Virus record (IMG/VR): IMGVR_UViG_3300020419_000061
Location: 1-30,073 of that record
Length of the DNA stretch: 30,073 bases
Source of the DNA: a virus
Reading direction: 5' to 3' (one strand)
This document shows positions 19,610 through 26,672 of this stretch, piece by piece (position 1 is the stretch's first letter; every line of letters begins with the position of its first letter). Made by a program: the position numbers and the translations under genes. Below the pieces are notes generated by a model. The model made no database searches. It was not told the origin of the DNA and saw only the letters and a program-made list of their open reading frames with translations.

Positions 19610-19852
19610 TTAGTCGTCGTGATCGTCCCACGGATCTTTTAACTTTTTTGCTGGTTCACCAAATGCGGTAACTAAACCCCATATGGTAAGTATAACAAGA
19701 AACATCAAGACAAGAACTGCCATTGCTGCTGCTGGAGGTAGTCCTGCATACTCTCCGTGAGGTATAATAGTATGAGGGCATTGTGTCCAAGTACCAGGTA
19801 AGTGATATACTGGAGGACAAGATAAAAATAAATTAGTAACCATTGACATCAT
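19610..19852 (-). CDS. Small single-span membrane protein (80 aa)
   Basis: Residues about 41-64 (AAAMAVLVLMFLVILTIWGL) form one clear transmembrane helix, followed by a short polar tail rich in Asp (DPWDDHDD). The N-terminal half has three Cys/His/Pro-containing stretches. Start choice is open: ATGs at codons 1, 2 and 4 all lie in the last 20 bases of the upstream structural gene. It is wedged between a large structural protein and the PAAR protein with no gaps, so it is probably a late gene. A membrane role in DNA entry or tail-tip function is possible but not shown. I do not recognise the family. Confidence 0.75.
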   Translation of the reverse strand: MMSMVTNLFLSCPPVYHLPGTWTQCPHTIIPHGEYAGLPPAAAMAVLVLMFLVILTIWGLVTAFGEPAKKLKDPWDDHDD

Positions 19853-22800
19853 CAGTTAAGTCGCATTCTTCAAAATAAGGATTCCCATATCGGTTCAATG
19901 AATCATCCAAAAGTTTAGCAGATCCACTTAGGTTATTAACCCAGTGCATCTTTCCAGTAATTGGTCCTAACTCTATGTATGAATCAAACTCAGATGTCTT
20001 TCCTGTATCAAACGCTACTGTGGAGTGAATAATGCTTTTTAAAGCAGAACAACCTGATGCTCCTCTTGACCACGAAGTAGTGAATAGATTACCAGAACAG
20101 ATATCATCTGATGCTATTCCAGTACCATTATTGTCATAACCAGAATAAACATCCAGTACACCATCAGTAACGAAATTGTGCCAGCAAGGATTCGGGAATT
20201 TGCCATTAGAACAACTCGACATCTGTATTGTATTATAACTGTAGTTATTGTTTTGACCCGAAACTGTAACAGAACTTGACCCATATGCTGAATAGTTACC
20301 AGATCCTAACCAAGTATCAAGTTTTTGTAGCTCTGTTCCATAAAAATCAAAGGTATTTTCGTCTCCCGCATCAGGTACAAAGTTATATCCACCACTACCA
20401 GAAGAAAAACAACGTCCTTTTACGTTAGATCCACGTGTACAAGAGTGTGATCTGTCATTAGGACCAGCTGGTCTTGGTCTTGTAAGTGATGGTTTTGGTA
20501 ATGACTCTAACCAATCAATGAATTTTTGGTTAATTACTTCACCTTTTTGTGATACATCACCTTCTATAATCATTGAAACAGTGACTACAGCACTCTCTTG
20601 CTGACTTGCACAGTATTTGTGTGGCAAATAACCATATGTTTTTAGTACACCTTTCTGATCATATGCAACATAAGGACAAGGTATATCAAAAAATCTACGA
20701 GTTTGGTACATATTAGCTTGCATAACCTCTACACAGTCACCACCAAGTATCCCATACATCCCATTATTGAATCTATTTTCTAGTTCTGCACTATTATCTC
20801 CACTGCTTTGTGTAGTTCTTGATAGAAAATCATCATTTTGCTCCCATCTAGGGTCTCCATAACGTTTAATATCACTTCCAAACTCAGATGGATTGAGATA
20901 TGTACCTAAATTCATCCAATCTTCACCAACTTCGGGTTCAAAACAAGCTATTGGTAGTTGATCACCACAAAATTTAGTTTTTTCTTCAGCATTTATATCA
21001 TTCATTGTAATATAACCATAATATCCTTCATCATCATCGGGACTATCGTAACCTGATATAGCACTTGCAAGCGATTCACTAGCTTCTGACATCACATCTG
21101 AGACATCTGTATTATCAATAGTAGTATTATCAGAAGATTCTTCTGATTTTCTTGCTACTTCATTAATACTTTCATCTCCACCAAATAAAACTACCTCATC
21201 TTTTTGTAATTTACGTTGTACAACATCTATTTGTGGTTTCTCACCTGGTCTATATCCTGCACCTGGATCAATAATTGTTACTGCTGATACACTTCCTAGA
21301 GCATCTAATACTAAACTTGCTCTTGCTTGTCTGATTGTGCCAGAATATCCAGCATCACTTTCAAATCTTTCCTCCTCAGCTGCTTTAAACGCTTTGTGAG
21401 TTGCTTGTCCTGCACCTGGTAATCCCTCTTCTGATTGATTATTGATTTGATTATCTGTGGTATAGTTATCAGCAAAGGTCTCGTTAGTTAAACTACCTGT
21501 ATTTAGGAAACCTTCTTGACGCATTATCTCTGGAATTGATATGTTTATGATAGGATCTACGTAATCTTTACCAGAATTGATAATTTCTATAGAACCAATC
21601 TCTCCTTTAGCGTTAACAGTTGCCTCTAAGACAGCAACATCTAGGTTTCTACCTGGTATAAGTGCTCCATTATCAACTTCTACCTTCACATATGCCACTT
21701 TTTTAGGAAATTCATAGACACCAAAGAACGCTGCTTTGTCTTCAATACCAAATCCTGCCAATATTTCTGCTACTCCACCATTAGCAGATGTATATGTACT
21801 CTGATATGTGAACGCATTACCGTTTACACCGTTCTGTGGTTGTAATCTGATGTAACCACACTTTAATTCATCACCAAAGTACCTTACACTTTGACATTTC
21901 CATCCATTTATGACTTCCCCTATTGCAAAGAACCCAGTGTTAGAGGTATATCTGAAGAATACCATAAAGTCATCTGTACCTACAGTCCAAAATGACTCTG
22001 ACATACCTGATCCAGGTGGTGCATCTACGTGAAGACGTGTTTTCTTGGTTTTCCAAGCATCTTGACGCATTTCATAGTAATAACTATGGTAAGTTATGGT
22101 CTCTTCCCAGTTATTTGAGTTATTTGGGGCACAAGGAGCATCTGTAGTCAATAAATTGATGCCATATATCGGTCCTGAGAACGGAAATGACGTATCATAG
22201 AGATAATAGACGAATTGACCCTCAAAAGCGTCGTGAAAACCTAAAAACTTAGGTAAACTTGCCTTTACAGCACCATTTTTACCATAAAACCACTCAAAAT
22301 TAGCTTGATCGGTTAATATATCGACATTATCGGGATTACCCCACCCATTTATTGCTGCTGTGTTCGCTGTTTCTGATTCATAACTCTTTTTTGACCAAGG
22401 ACCTGTAGTATCAAAGGCATACCAACCAGATCTATCTACCTCTCCAGTGTTAGTAGGTTTACCAGTTTCTACAACTTGCTTTTTTCTTCTAGGTGCTTTT
22501 GATCCAAATACGTATCCGTAGATTCCAATATATTGATATTGTTGCTCTAGAGGATTTGTCGAGTCGGGCACTCCCGCCACCCCTATTTGTAAATTAGATT
22601 CATTAGCAGGATCTGTGGTATAAAAATCATCTGTACCTCTTGGATCACCAGTACATCTATAGTGATAGAGAGGAATCATACTCTCACCAGCATTCAAAAC
22701 ACTCCCATTTGAGTGACTAGCAGGGTCTGTAGTATTTGACCAGATATATCCTAATAATGCTACAGAACCACTAGCAGAAGAAGACAGATAAGAATTAAAA

Positions 22801-23243
22801 TTTGAAGAATCATAATGAACATATACAGCAGTTGTGTTGGTTAGGTTTTCTTTTTGTAGGTAGAACACCTGTCTACCACTACGAGGTTCTTTATTATATC
22901 TTCTTGGGTTAAGGGGAAGGTTATCAGGTAATTCTTGATCATAGTAGTACACGTGATCTAGTCTTCTCCCAGAATAAAATCTATATACTTCTCTTCTCTC
23001 TGAATCGCAGTTTGCTACACACGTTTCCTGTTGTGTTCCAATATAATAAACTTCATCCTTACCAAATGCCAATGAGCCAGGTCCAGAACCATCCACCCTG
23101 ATCTGATATGCGTTATTCGTCATATTAGGGTCAGTGATATTCCCGAAAGAGGGATGATCATCTGATGTATATGTTCTGTTGAAGTCGTGTGAGTCTACAG
23201 GGTTCTCATAACTACGACCAGACTCAATCAGGTACGCTGGCAC
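19833..23243 (-). CDS. Large virion structural protein (1136 aa)
   Basis: The start codon is GTG, lying 24 bases after a CTAAATA motif. Two early segments resemble DUF5648-type lectin-like repeats: VYRFYSGRRLDHVYYYD near residues 85-105, and YHYRCTGDPRGTDDFYTT near 193-212 with YIGIYGYVFGS after it. Two glycine-tyrosine repeats of the giant protein's type follow (GKDYVDP near 559, GAGYRPGEKP near 663). The C-terminal third is rich in Cys, Asn and Tyr. The upstream gene's end overlaps this start by 20 bases. From position and composition I infer a virion protein at the baseplate or tail tip, possibly binding host glycans. The precise role is unknown. Confidence 0.85.
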   Translation of the reverse strand: MPAYLIESGRSYENPVDSHDFNRTYTSDDHPSFGNITDPNMTNNAYQIRVDGSGPGSLAFGKDEVYYIGTQQETCVANCDSERREVYRFYSGRRLDHVYYYDQELPDNLPLNPRRYNKEPRSGRQVFYLQKENLTNTTAVYVHYDSSNFNSYLSSSASGSVALLGYIWSNTTDPASHSNGSVLNAGESMIPLYHYRCTGDPRGTDDFYTTDPANESNLQIGVAGVPDSTNPLEQQYQYIGIYGYVFGSKAPRRKKQVVETGKPTNTGEVDRSGWYAFDTTGPWSKKSYESETANTAAINGWGNPDNVDILTDQANFEWFYGKNGAVKASLPKFLGFHDAFEGQFVYYLYDTSFPFSGPIYGINLLTTDAPCAPNNSNNWEETITYHSYYYEMRQDAWKTKKTRLHVDAPPGSGMSESFWTVGTDDFMVFFRYTSNTGFFAIGEVINGWKCQSVRYFGDELKCGYIRLQPQNGVNGNAFTYQSTYTSANGGVAEILAGFGIEDKAAFFGVYEFPKKVAYVKVEVDNGALIPGRNLDVAVLEATVNAKGEIGSIEIINSGKDYVDPIINISIPEIMRQEGFLNTGSLTNETFADNYTTDNQINNQSEEGLPGAGQATHKAFKAAEEERFESDAGYSGTIRQARASLVLDALGSVSAVTIIDPGAGYRPGEKPQIDVVQRKLQKDEVVLFGGDESINEVARKSEESSDNTTIDNTDVSDVMSEASESLASAISGYDSPDDDEGYYGYITMNDINAEEKTKFCGDQLPIACFEPEVGEDWMNLGTYLNPSEFGSDIKRYGDPRWEQNDDFLSRTTQSSGDNSAELENRFNNGMYGILGGDCVEVMQANMYQTRRFFDIPCPYVAYDQKGVLKTYGYLPHKYCASQQESAVVTVSMIIEGDVSQKGEVINQKFIDWLESLPKPSLTRPRPAGPNDRSHSCTRGSNVKGRCFSSGSGGYNFVPDAGDENTFDFYGTELQKLDTWLGSGNYSAYGSSSVTVSGQNNNYSYNTIQMSSCSNGKFPNPCWHNFVTDGVLDVYSGYDNNGTGIASDDICSGNLFTTSWSRGASGCSALKSIIHSTVAFDTGKTSEFDSYIELGPITGKMHWVNNLSGSAKLLDDSLNRYGNPYFEECDLTDDVNGY

Positions 23244-23493
23244 TATTCTTAACTATCTCTTCAAGTTTATTTAGTCTGAAAAACAAAGCGTCAAAGACTT
23301 CTACCAGATTACTATAGTGTGATTCACCAGGTATCTTATACTGGTACATATTGGCACCACGTGCTAGTAGGTTCTCGTGATTCCTTACTTGAGTCGCTAG
23401 ATTCTTGATACTCTCAGCAATAATTAATTTCTGCCACTCGTCTTCTTCCTCCTTAGTCTTAAACTCAGGTATATTGTCGTAATTTAGATTCAT
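23224..23493 (-). CDS. Conserved-looking small protein, coiled-coil type (89 aa)
   Basis: I place the start at the ATG that overlaps the stop of the upstream oxygenase gene (TAATG), giving 89 residues starting MNLNYDNIPEF. An in-frame TTG 16 codons earlier would lie inside the oxygenase gene and is less likely. The protein is charged and helical: KTKEEEDEWQKL near 12-23, and a C-terminal FFRLNKLEEIVKN heptad-like stretch. It is not a family I can name. Similar short helical proteins sit next to structural genes in marine myoviruses, so it may be a structural accessory or chaperone. Its end overlaps the next gene by 20 bases. Confidence 0.75.
   Translation of the reverse strand: MNLNYDNIPEFKTKEEEDEWQKLIIAESIKNLATQVRNHENLLARGANMYQYKIPGESHYSNLVEVFDALFFRLNKLEEIVKNSASVPD
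23268..23274 (-). promoter_or_regulatory. Putative late promoter (CTAAATA) before the 1136-aa gene
   Basis: CTAAATA on the minus strand, 24 bases before the GTG start of the 1136-residue structural gene, with the AGAGATAG stretch in between as the only candidate ribosome site. The same motif and spacing occur before the gp25 operon, which raises its credibility. Confidence 0.45.
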
Positions 23494-24047
23494 TAGAAGT
23501 AATTTAGATTTAGAACAACTCGGTTTTGCACATTCGTACAAGATGTACCACTATGAGGTGTATTCACAGGAAAGGTAACTAAACGGTTTGCCTTCGACTC
23601 CACCTCTTCACCAGTACCAAAGAAAGTATAACCATCATTATCATTTAGATAGAATATACCAGTAGTAGCACCAGCAAATTCATTTTCTCCAAAGTTACCG
23701 ACATCTGTATGCAGTTCATACTTTACCAGTTCCTTCGTACGAAAGTTTAGGTTTGCTTTAACTCTTATTATAGCACGAGGTTTAATAGTATTCAATAAAG
23801 GCAATACAGCATCGTATGCACTACTCGTAGGTACACCATTCTCATATAACGTATTACTTAGTTGCCAGTTATCTAATTCATTCTCCTTTAGTTCATCATA
23901 TACAATACTTGCCACGTGAAATACTTTAGTCGAGACATACCAAGGAATATCCCCAGATAACATATACTCACGTAGGTCACAGAACTCCTGCTCCTTCATA
24001 AAGTTATCGTGTATTTCTACTTTAGGGGTAAATTTCAATAATTCCAT
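23493..24047 (-). CDS. 2OG-Fe(II) oxygenase-like protein, metal ligands intact
   Basis: The double-stranded beta-helix oxygenase signature is complete. Numbered from the ATG at 24047, H113 and D115 lie in ELHTDVGNFG, H165 in NTPHSGTS, and R176 in QNRVVLNLNYF, the 2-oxoglutarate-binding position. These enzymes couple decarboxylation of 2-oxoglutarate to hydroxylation of a substrate; many marine T4-like phages carry several. The substrate is unknown, though location among tail genes allows modification of a virion protein. Start: the ATG gives a natural N terminus (MELLKFTP). A GTG nine codons upstream (24074) also stays in frame, across an unusually GC-rich patch. About 184 residues. Confidence 0.8.
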   Translation of the reverse strand: MELLKFTPKVEIHDNFMKEQEFCDLREYMLSGDIPWYVSTKVFHVASIVYDELKENELDNWQLSNTLYENGVPTSSAYDAVLPLLNTIKPRAIIRVKANLNFRTKELVKYELHTDVGNFGENEFAGATTGIFYLNDNDGYTFFGTGEEVESKANRLVTFPVNTPHSGTSCTNVQNRVVLNLNYF

Positions 24048-24094
24048 TGAGTCGGGACGACGTTCGGGGCACACGGTTATATAGGGTTTAATAC

Positions 24095-24292
24095 CTACTC
24101 TATAAAACCATCAGCATCTAACTTCTCTTGTATACTTTTCCATATCTTCTGTACTTTAAGTAGTGGAGCACCTCCACACACCTCTGCCTTGTATATAAGA
24201 CACCACTGAGCAGAGTTGCATATAAGTTGCCTCTCTTCCTCTGTAAGGGTGATATTATATGTCTGAGGTGTATTCTTTTGTGGTTCTGGCAT
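24095..24292 (-). CDS. Hypothetical protein (65 aa)
   Basis: The product starts MPEPQKNTPQTYNITLTEEE and is mainly helical after residue 16, with three Cys (25, 32 and 39) and a C-terminal amphipathic helix (LLKVQKIWKSIQEKLDADG). It overlaps the end of the 54-codon gene before it by 38 bases, a long overlap, so the true start could be an inner codon, although no inner ATG is available. I do not recognise it. It belongs to the run that includes the NlpC/P60 and oxygenase genes. Confidence 0.65.
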   Translation of the reverse strand: MPEPQKNTPQTYNITLTEEERQLICNSAQWCLIYKAEVCGGAPLLKVQKIWKSIQEKLDADGFIE

Positions 24293-24419
24293 AGAAGTCT
24301 ACTGCTCCTTGGAAGTATCCAAGTACACGTTCGATCTCTTTACTATTTCCATTGTTGTCACGATAACTCATAACTGCATCATAGCACAGTTTTTGCTCTG
24401 ATAGGGATAGTTGCTTCAT
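24255..24419 (-). CDS. Hypothetical protein (54 aa)
   Basis: The frame begins MKQLSLSEQKLCYDAVMSYR and continues with GNSKEIERVLGYFQGAVDFY, ending TSDI. It looks like a compact two-helix protein. The ATG overlaps the stop of the AbrB-like gene as ATGA, so translational coupling is likely. It overlaps the following gene by 38 bases. No family is recognised. Confidence 0.65.
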   Translation of the reverse strand: MKQLSLSEQKLCYDAVMSYRDNNGNSKEIERVLGYFQGAVDFYARTTKEYTSDI

Positions 24420-24589
24420 TTTGCTCTGTCTATTGTGATAGTATCCCCATCTAGACCAAATTCAATCTCATCGCCTTCCATAAGGTCTGCTTCTGAGATT
24501 AACCAGTCTGGAATCTTGACATATATCTCGCCAGTTTCTTCATCTTCTAAGATGGTGGCGATGTTTCTACGCATTCTTTCTGATAACAT
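24416..24589 (-). CDS. AbrB/MazE-like swapped-hairpin protein (57 aa)
   Basis: The core IYVKIPDWLISEADLMEGDEIEF with GDTITIDRA at the end follows the SpoVT/AbrB/MazE pattern: I-P-x-x-x-[LI] then G-D-x-[IV]-x-[FV] then a G-D-x-[IL]-x-[IV] hairpin. Members are dimeric DNA-binding proteins acting as transition regulators or antitoxins. No adjacent toxin is visible, so a phage regulator or structural co-option is more likely than a toxin pair. Its start overlaps the end of the NlpC/P60 gene by 23 bases and its stop overlaps the next start (ATGA). The N terminus MLSERMRRNIATILEDEETGE is charged. Confidence 0.6.
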   Translation of the reverse strand: MLSERMRRNIATILEDEETGEIYVKIPDWLISEADLMEGDEIEFGLDGDTITIDRAK

Positions 24590-24983
24590 ATAGTGTCTTG
24601 GATATATAGGATTCTACAGCTTCTATACGTGATATGTCAAATGCTTTATGATGTAATAAGTAACCATCGCCAATATACGCAGCACAGTGATTCATACGTT
24701 TATCAAATTTCATCAGTAAGAGGTCGTAAATCTGTAGATCGTCTATATCGAACACTTCGCCCATAGTGGATGTTTTTATCACAGACCATCCTTCATCCTC
24801 CCATAAGTCCTTTAGAAACTCTCTTGCGGTAAATGAGTAATCTTCTTTACAGGTATGAATTCCTTTAGCAATACCGAACTCATATAGTAGGGTGAAGCAT
24901 CCTCCTCCACGTGTCTGCGACCACTCTTTACCAAGGAACTCTGAGTATTCCGCTTCTTTTTGTAATCGAACCTTTTTAGTCAT
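24567..24983 (-). CDS. NlpC/P60-like peptidase, probable tail protein
   Basis: The 138-residue product has the arrangement of NlpC/P60 cysteine peptidases: Cys29 in GGGCFTLLYEFG at the head of a helix, His99 in MNHCAAYIGDG on a strand, and a third polar position at His111 or His112 in YLLHHKAF. The segment LQIYDLLLMKFDKRMNHCAAYIG equals the D-L-x-x-[MF]-x-x-x-x-x-x-H-x-x-[IV]-Y-[IL]-G consensus of this family. Such enzymes cut stem peptides of the cell wall and in phages are often tail-tip proteins (lambda K type). The short stretch before the ATG holds an A-rich leader with a weak AGG. Confidence 0.8.
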   Translation of the reverse strand: MTKKVRLQKEAEYSEFLGKEWSQTRGGGCFTLLYEFGIAKGIHTCKEDYSFTAREFLKDLWEDEGWSVIKTSTMGEVFDIDDLQIYDLLLMKFDKRMNHCAAYIGDGYLLHHKAFDISRIEAVESYISKTLYVIRKNA

Positions 24984-25103
24984 TTTTTTCTGGGACCTTT
25001 TTTTTCTATATGGGGTACCTTAAAAGTCGTTTTCGATAATATATGTCGTCCTATACTTTTGTAGGTTACACTAAAAACAAAAATTATATGTCGCTAAATG
25101 TTA

Positions 25104-25343
25104 CTAACTGTCCGCTAATCCTACTTCATAAAGTAAACCTTCCAGGACATAATAGTCTGCTAATTGTTTATACTTAGTGAGGTTAATCTGCTCAGTATCT
25201 AACAAGAACTGTAGCAACTCTATTTGTTCATTAGGGGGTAAGGATTGCTCTTCTATTAGTGTATAGTAAGAACGCATCTTTTCAGTCAGGGTAATACTTT
25301 TGTCTGTGTAATCCTCCGAGAGTTGTTGATAATTAGTAGGCAT
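25104..25343 (-). CDS. Hypothetical helical protein (79 aa)
   Basis: The product begins MPTNYQQLSEDYTDKSITLTE and is rich in Gln, Leu and Tyr, with predicted helices over residues 18-33, 38-52 and 54-75. Pattern repeats such as QLSEDY and QLADYY suggest a small helical bundle. It is the first gene after a perfect sigma-70 promoter with a palindrome at the start site, so it is probably expressed early or under repression. No family is recognised. A 120-base stretch separates it from the NlpC/P60 gene and shows nothing convincing. Confidence 0.7.
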   Translation of the reverse strand: MPTNYQQLSEDYTDKSITLTEKMRSYYTLIEEQSLPPNEQIELLQFLLDTEQINLTKYKQLADYYVLEGLLYEVGLADS

Positions 25344-25364
25344 AAGTTAGTGGGTAATTGTTGT

Positions 25365-25380
25365 TACTTAGTCCTAAGTA
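25365..25380. promoter_or_regulatory. 16-bp perfect palindrome at predicted transcription start
   Basis: TACTTAGTCCTAAGTA has two arms of seven bases around a two-base centre. It begins 6 bases after the -10 box, so it overlaps the start of transcription. It could be an operator, or a 5' hairpin in the mRNA. Confidence 0.5.
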
Positions 25381-25385
25381 TTACT

Positions 25386-25414
25386 ATTATAATGTATAAA
25401 GAAATAAATGTCAA
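25386..25414 (-). promoter_or_regulatory. Perfect consensus sigma-70 promoter
   Basis: On the minus strand TTGACA (25409-25414) is followed by exactly 17 bases and TATAAT (25386-25391), a full match to the bacterial housekeeping consensus. It drives the 79-codon gene, whose ATG is at 25343. A 16-base palindrome covers the predicted start site. Confidence 0.8.
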
Positions 25415-25596
25415 ATATGCCCCTGAGATATGTGGGAATCCTCGGATATAGTTGCAAAGGTCTCTGTTCTGTGTTAAAGTGCTAAGACTGCTATACCTCT
25501 GCATATTTCTGATTGTTTACACGTTATACAAAATACTTACCTATATTTATTTGTATATTTCCGATATGCTCCCATTTCTCTCTTATTGGTCTTATT

Positions 25597-25926
25597 TCAT
25601 TCCCATTTAAGATTAGTTGAAACATCGTTTAGTTTATTCTTGTCTATATGGATAACGTTTAAATCTGGGTTATCCGTGAATATAAACGCAAGTGCGGTAA
25701 GTCTAGCAGCACGTCTAACAACTGTTTTATTTTGCTGTCTTAGCGTGACCCTTCTGTATCCGTTTTCATTGAGATGGATTTTTAATTTCTTCCATTTCCC
25801 CCATTTAGTTGAATATATGTCCCCAAGGTTAGAAACATAATAATCTTCATAGTTTGGGATAGGTTTATACAATACTCCTTCATCATCCTGATAAGTATTT
25901 TCGTTAATCTTTTTAAATGGGTTCAT
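25597..25926 (-). CDS. NUMOD4/HNH homing endonuclease-like protein, probably degenerate
   Basis: Residues 20-45 (YKPIPNYEDYYVSNLGDIYST) match NUMOD4, the DNA-binding module of phage homing endonucleases. Residues 56-108 fit HNH_3 (GYRRVTL, then LTALAF, then VIHIDKNKLND with NLKW). The position usually held by the first catalytic His (H-R-L-x-A) is Ala74, while His93 is kept. The protein stops at NLKWE, where family members normally run on for several residues. Such free-standing genes spread by cutting alleles that lack them. I infer weak or lost activity. The region to its left up to 25344 holds a promoter and no gene. Confidence 0.75.
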   Translation of the reverse strand: MNPFKKINENTYQDDEGVLYKPIPNYEDYYVSNLGDIYSTKWGKWKKLKIHLNENGYRRVTLRQQNKTVVRRAARLTALAFIFTDNPDLNVIHIDKNKLNDVSTNLKWE

Positions 25927-25952
25927 AGTCTTTTAACAAATAGGCGGGCGAC

Positions 25953-26603
25953 TCAAAAACAATTAAATGTTATGGTCATTCGGTTTGGTGTACTGTTTAG
26001 TTCAAAACCTCGTGATATGTTACTAGGATAAACTAAAATGTCTCCTTCTCCTACTGGTATGTCCTGAGTAAGATTATTAAATGGCGTTATTTTAGTTTGT
26101 TTTCCTTGCATAATGGGATAATGTGGGGATGATATGCTACGATTAAATTTTAAAGGACTATGTTTTTCTGGGATGTAGTTAACAAAATAACAACCTGAGT
26201 ATAAAACATTGCTCTGTTCGTGGGGTGCATACATCGATTCGTTACCAGCAACTTCAATAATGCTATCCGCAAATTGAATCTCCTGGAAGTTTTCCCACTC
26301 ATAGCAATATGATTGAGAATTAACCTCAAATACTGCCTTTTGTATGGTCTCCTTAATGGTAGCAAGTGCTTCATTCTCTAATATGGCATTATCCCCTAAT
26401 TGGGTTATATTAAAGCATATAGAGGTTCTAGGGGATGGGATGCAAGTTTTAGGATCGATTTGATCCAAAAAGTCCACTAAAATCGCTTTGTGTTCATTAT
26501 GTTTGGGATTAGTGTATTTTCCTATAGGTGTCATAAACAACCCATAGACCGAGGTATTAGTAACTGATTCGGTTAAATTATCCGATAGAATAGACTCATC
26601 CAT
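25953..26603 (-). CDS. 2OG-Fe(II) oxygenase-like protein with altered ligand residues
   Basis: The start is the ATG at 26603, giving 216 residues. A longer in-frame version from a TTG at 26672 would begin inside the promoter. The architecture resembles the putative 2OG-Fe(II) oxygenases common in marine phages (PF13759 type): a GLFMTPIGKYTNP start, YAPHEQSNVLYSGCYFVNY at 125-143, GEGDILVYPSNISRGFELN at 185-203, and R208 with ITFNCF at the end. In this family the first segment normally carries HxH or HxD and the second an H before GF. Here the residues are H128-E-Q130 and R198. This suggests loss of iron binding. The second oxygenase-like gene (23493-24047) keeps its ligands. Confidence 0.7.
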   Translation of the reverse strand: MDESILSDNLTESVTNTSVYGLFMTPIGKYTNPKHNEHKAILVDFLDQIDPKTCIPSPRTSICFNITQLGDNAILENEALATIKETIQKAVFEVNSQSYCYEWENFQEIQFADSIIEVAGNESMYAPHEQSNVLYSGCYFVNYIPEKHSPLKFNRSISSPHYPIMQGKQTKITPFNNLTQDIPVGEGDILVYPSNISRGFELNSTPNRMTITFNCF

Positions 26604-26620
26604 AAATTGACCATAAAAAA

Positions 26621-26641
26621 TAGAGGTAATTAATACCTCTA
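26621..26641. promoter_or_regulatory. 21-bp inverted repeat at predicted transcription start
   Basis: Arms TAGAGGTA (26621-26628) and TACCTCTA (26634-26641) are perfectly complementary around five bases. The element starts 2 bases after the -10 box and covers the transcription start, fitting an operator or an mRNA 5' hairpin. The gene's ATG follows 17 bases later. Confidence 0.55.
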
Positions 26642-26643
26642 TT

Positions 26644-26672
26644 ATTATATAGGTAGTTTTATACCCTGTCAA
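26644..26672 (-). promoter_or_regulatory. Perfect consensus sigma-70 promoter
   Basis: TTGACA (26667-26672) with a 17-base spacer and TATAAT (26644-26649) on the minus strand. The -35 box begins one base after the stop of the upstream gene. It drives the oxygenase-like gene starting at 26603. Confidence 0.8.

Larger units (their letters stand above)
25344..25596. other. Intergenic region, 253 bases, no gene
   Basis: The stretch between the HNH-like gene and the 79-codon gene holds the perfect promoter at 25386-25414, the palindrome at 25365-25380 and an AATAAATA motif near 25544-25551 (one mismatch to the late consensus). A 46-codon frame here is not credible because it runs through the promoter. 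Confidence 0.6.

Noticed and set aside
24048-24074. GC-rich patch before the intact oxygenase gene as a sign of recent insertion
   Set aside because: It is under 30 bases, can be read as the first codons from a GTG start, and no matching repeat or border is seen.
25364-25504. 46-codon minus-strand frame between the HNH-like gene and the 79-codon gene
   Set aside because: It runs through the perfect consensus promoter and the palindrome and has no ribosome site.
25420-25510. Possible tRNA in the intergenic region
   Set aside because: No T-arm GTTC-type sequence and no cloverleaf pairing could be formed on either strand.
26604-26672. N-terminal extension of the oxygenase-like gene from a TTG
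   Set aside because: The extension would start at the -35 box and cover the promoter; the ATG at 26603 fits better.
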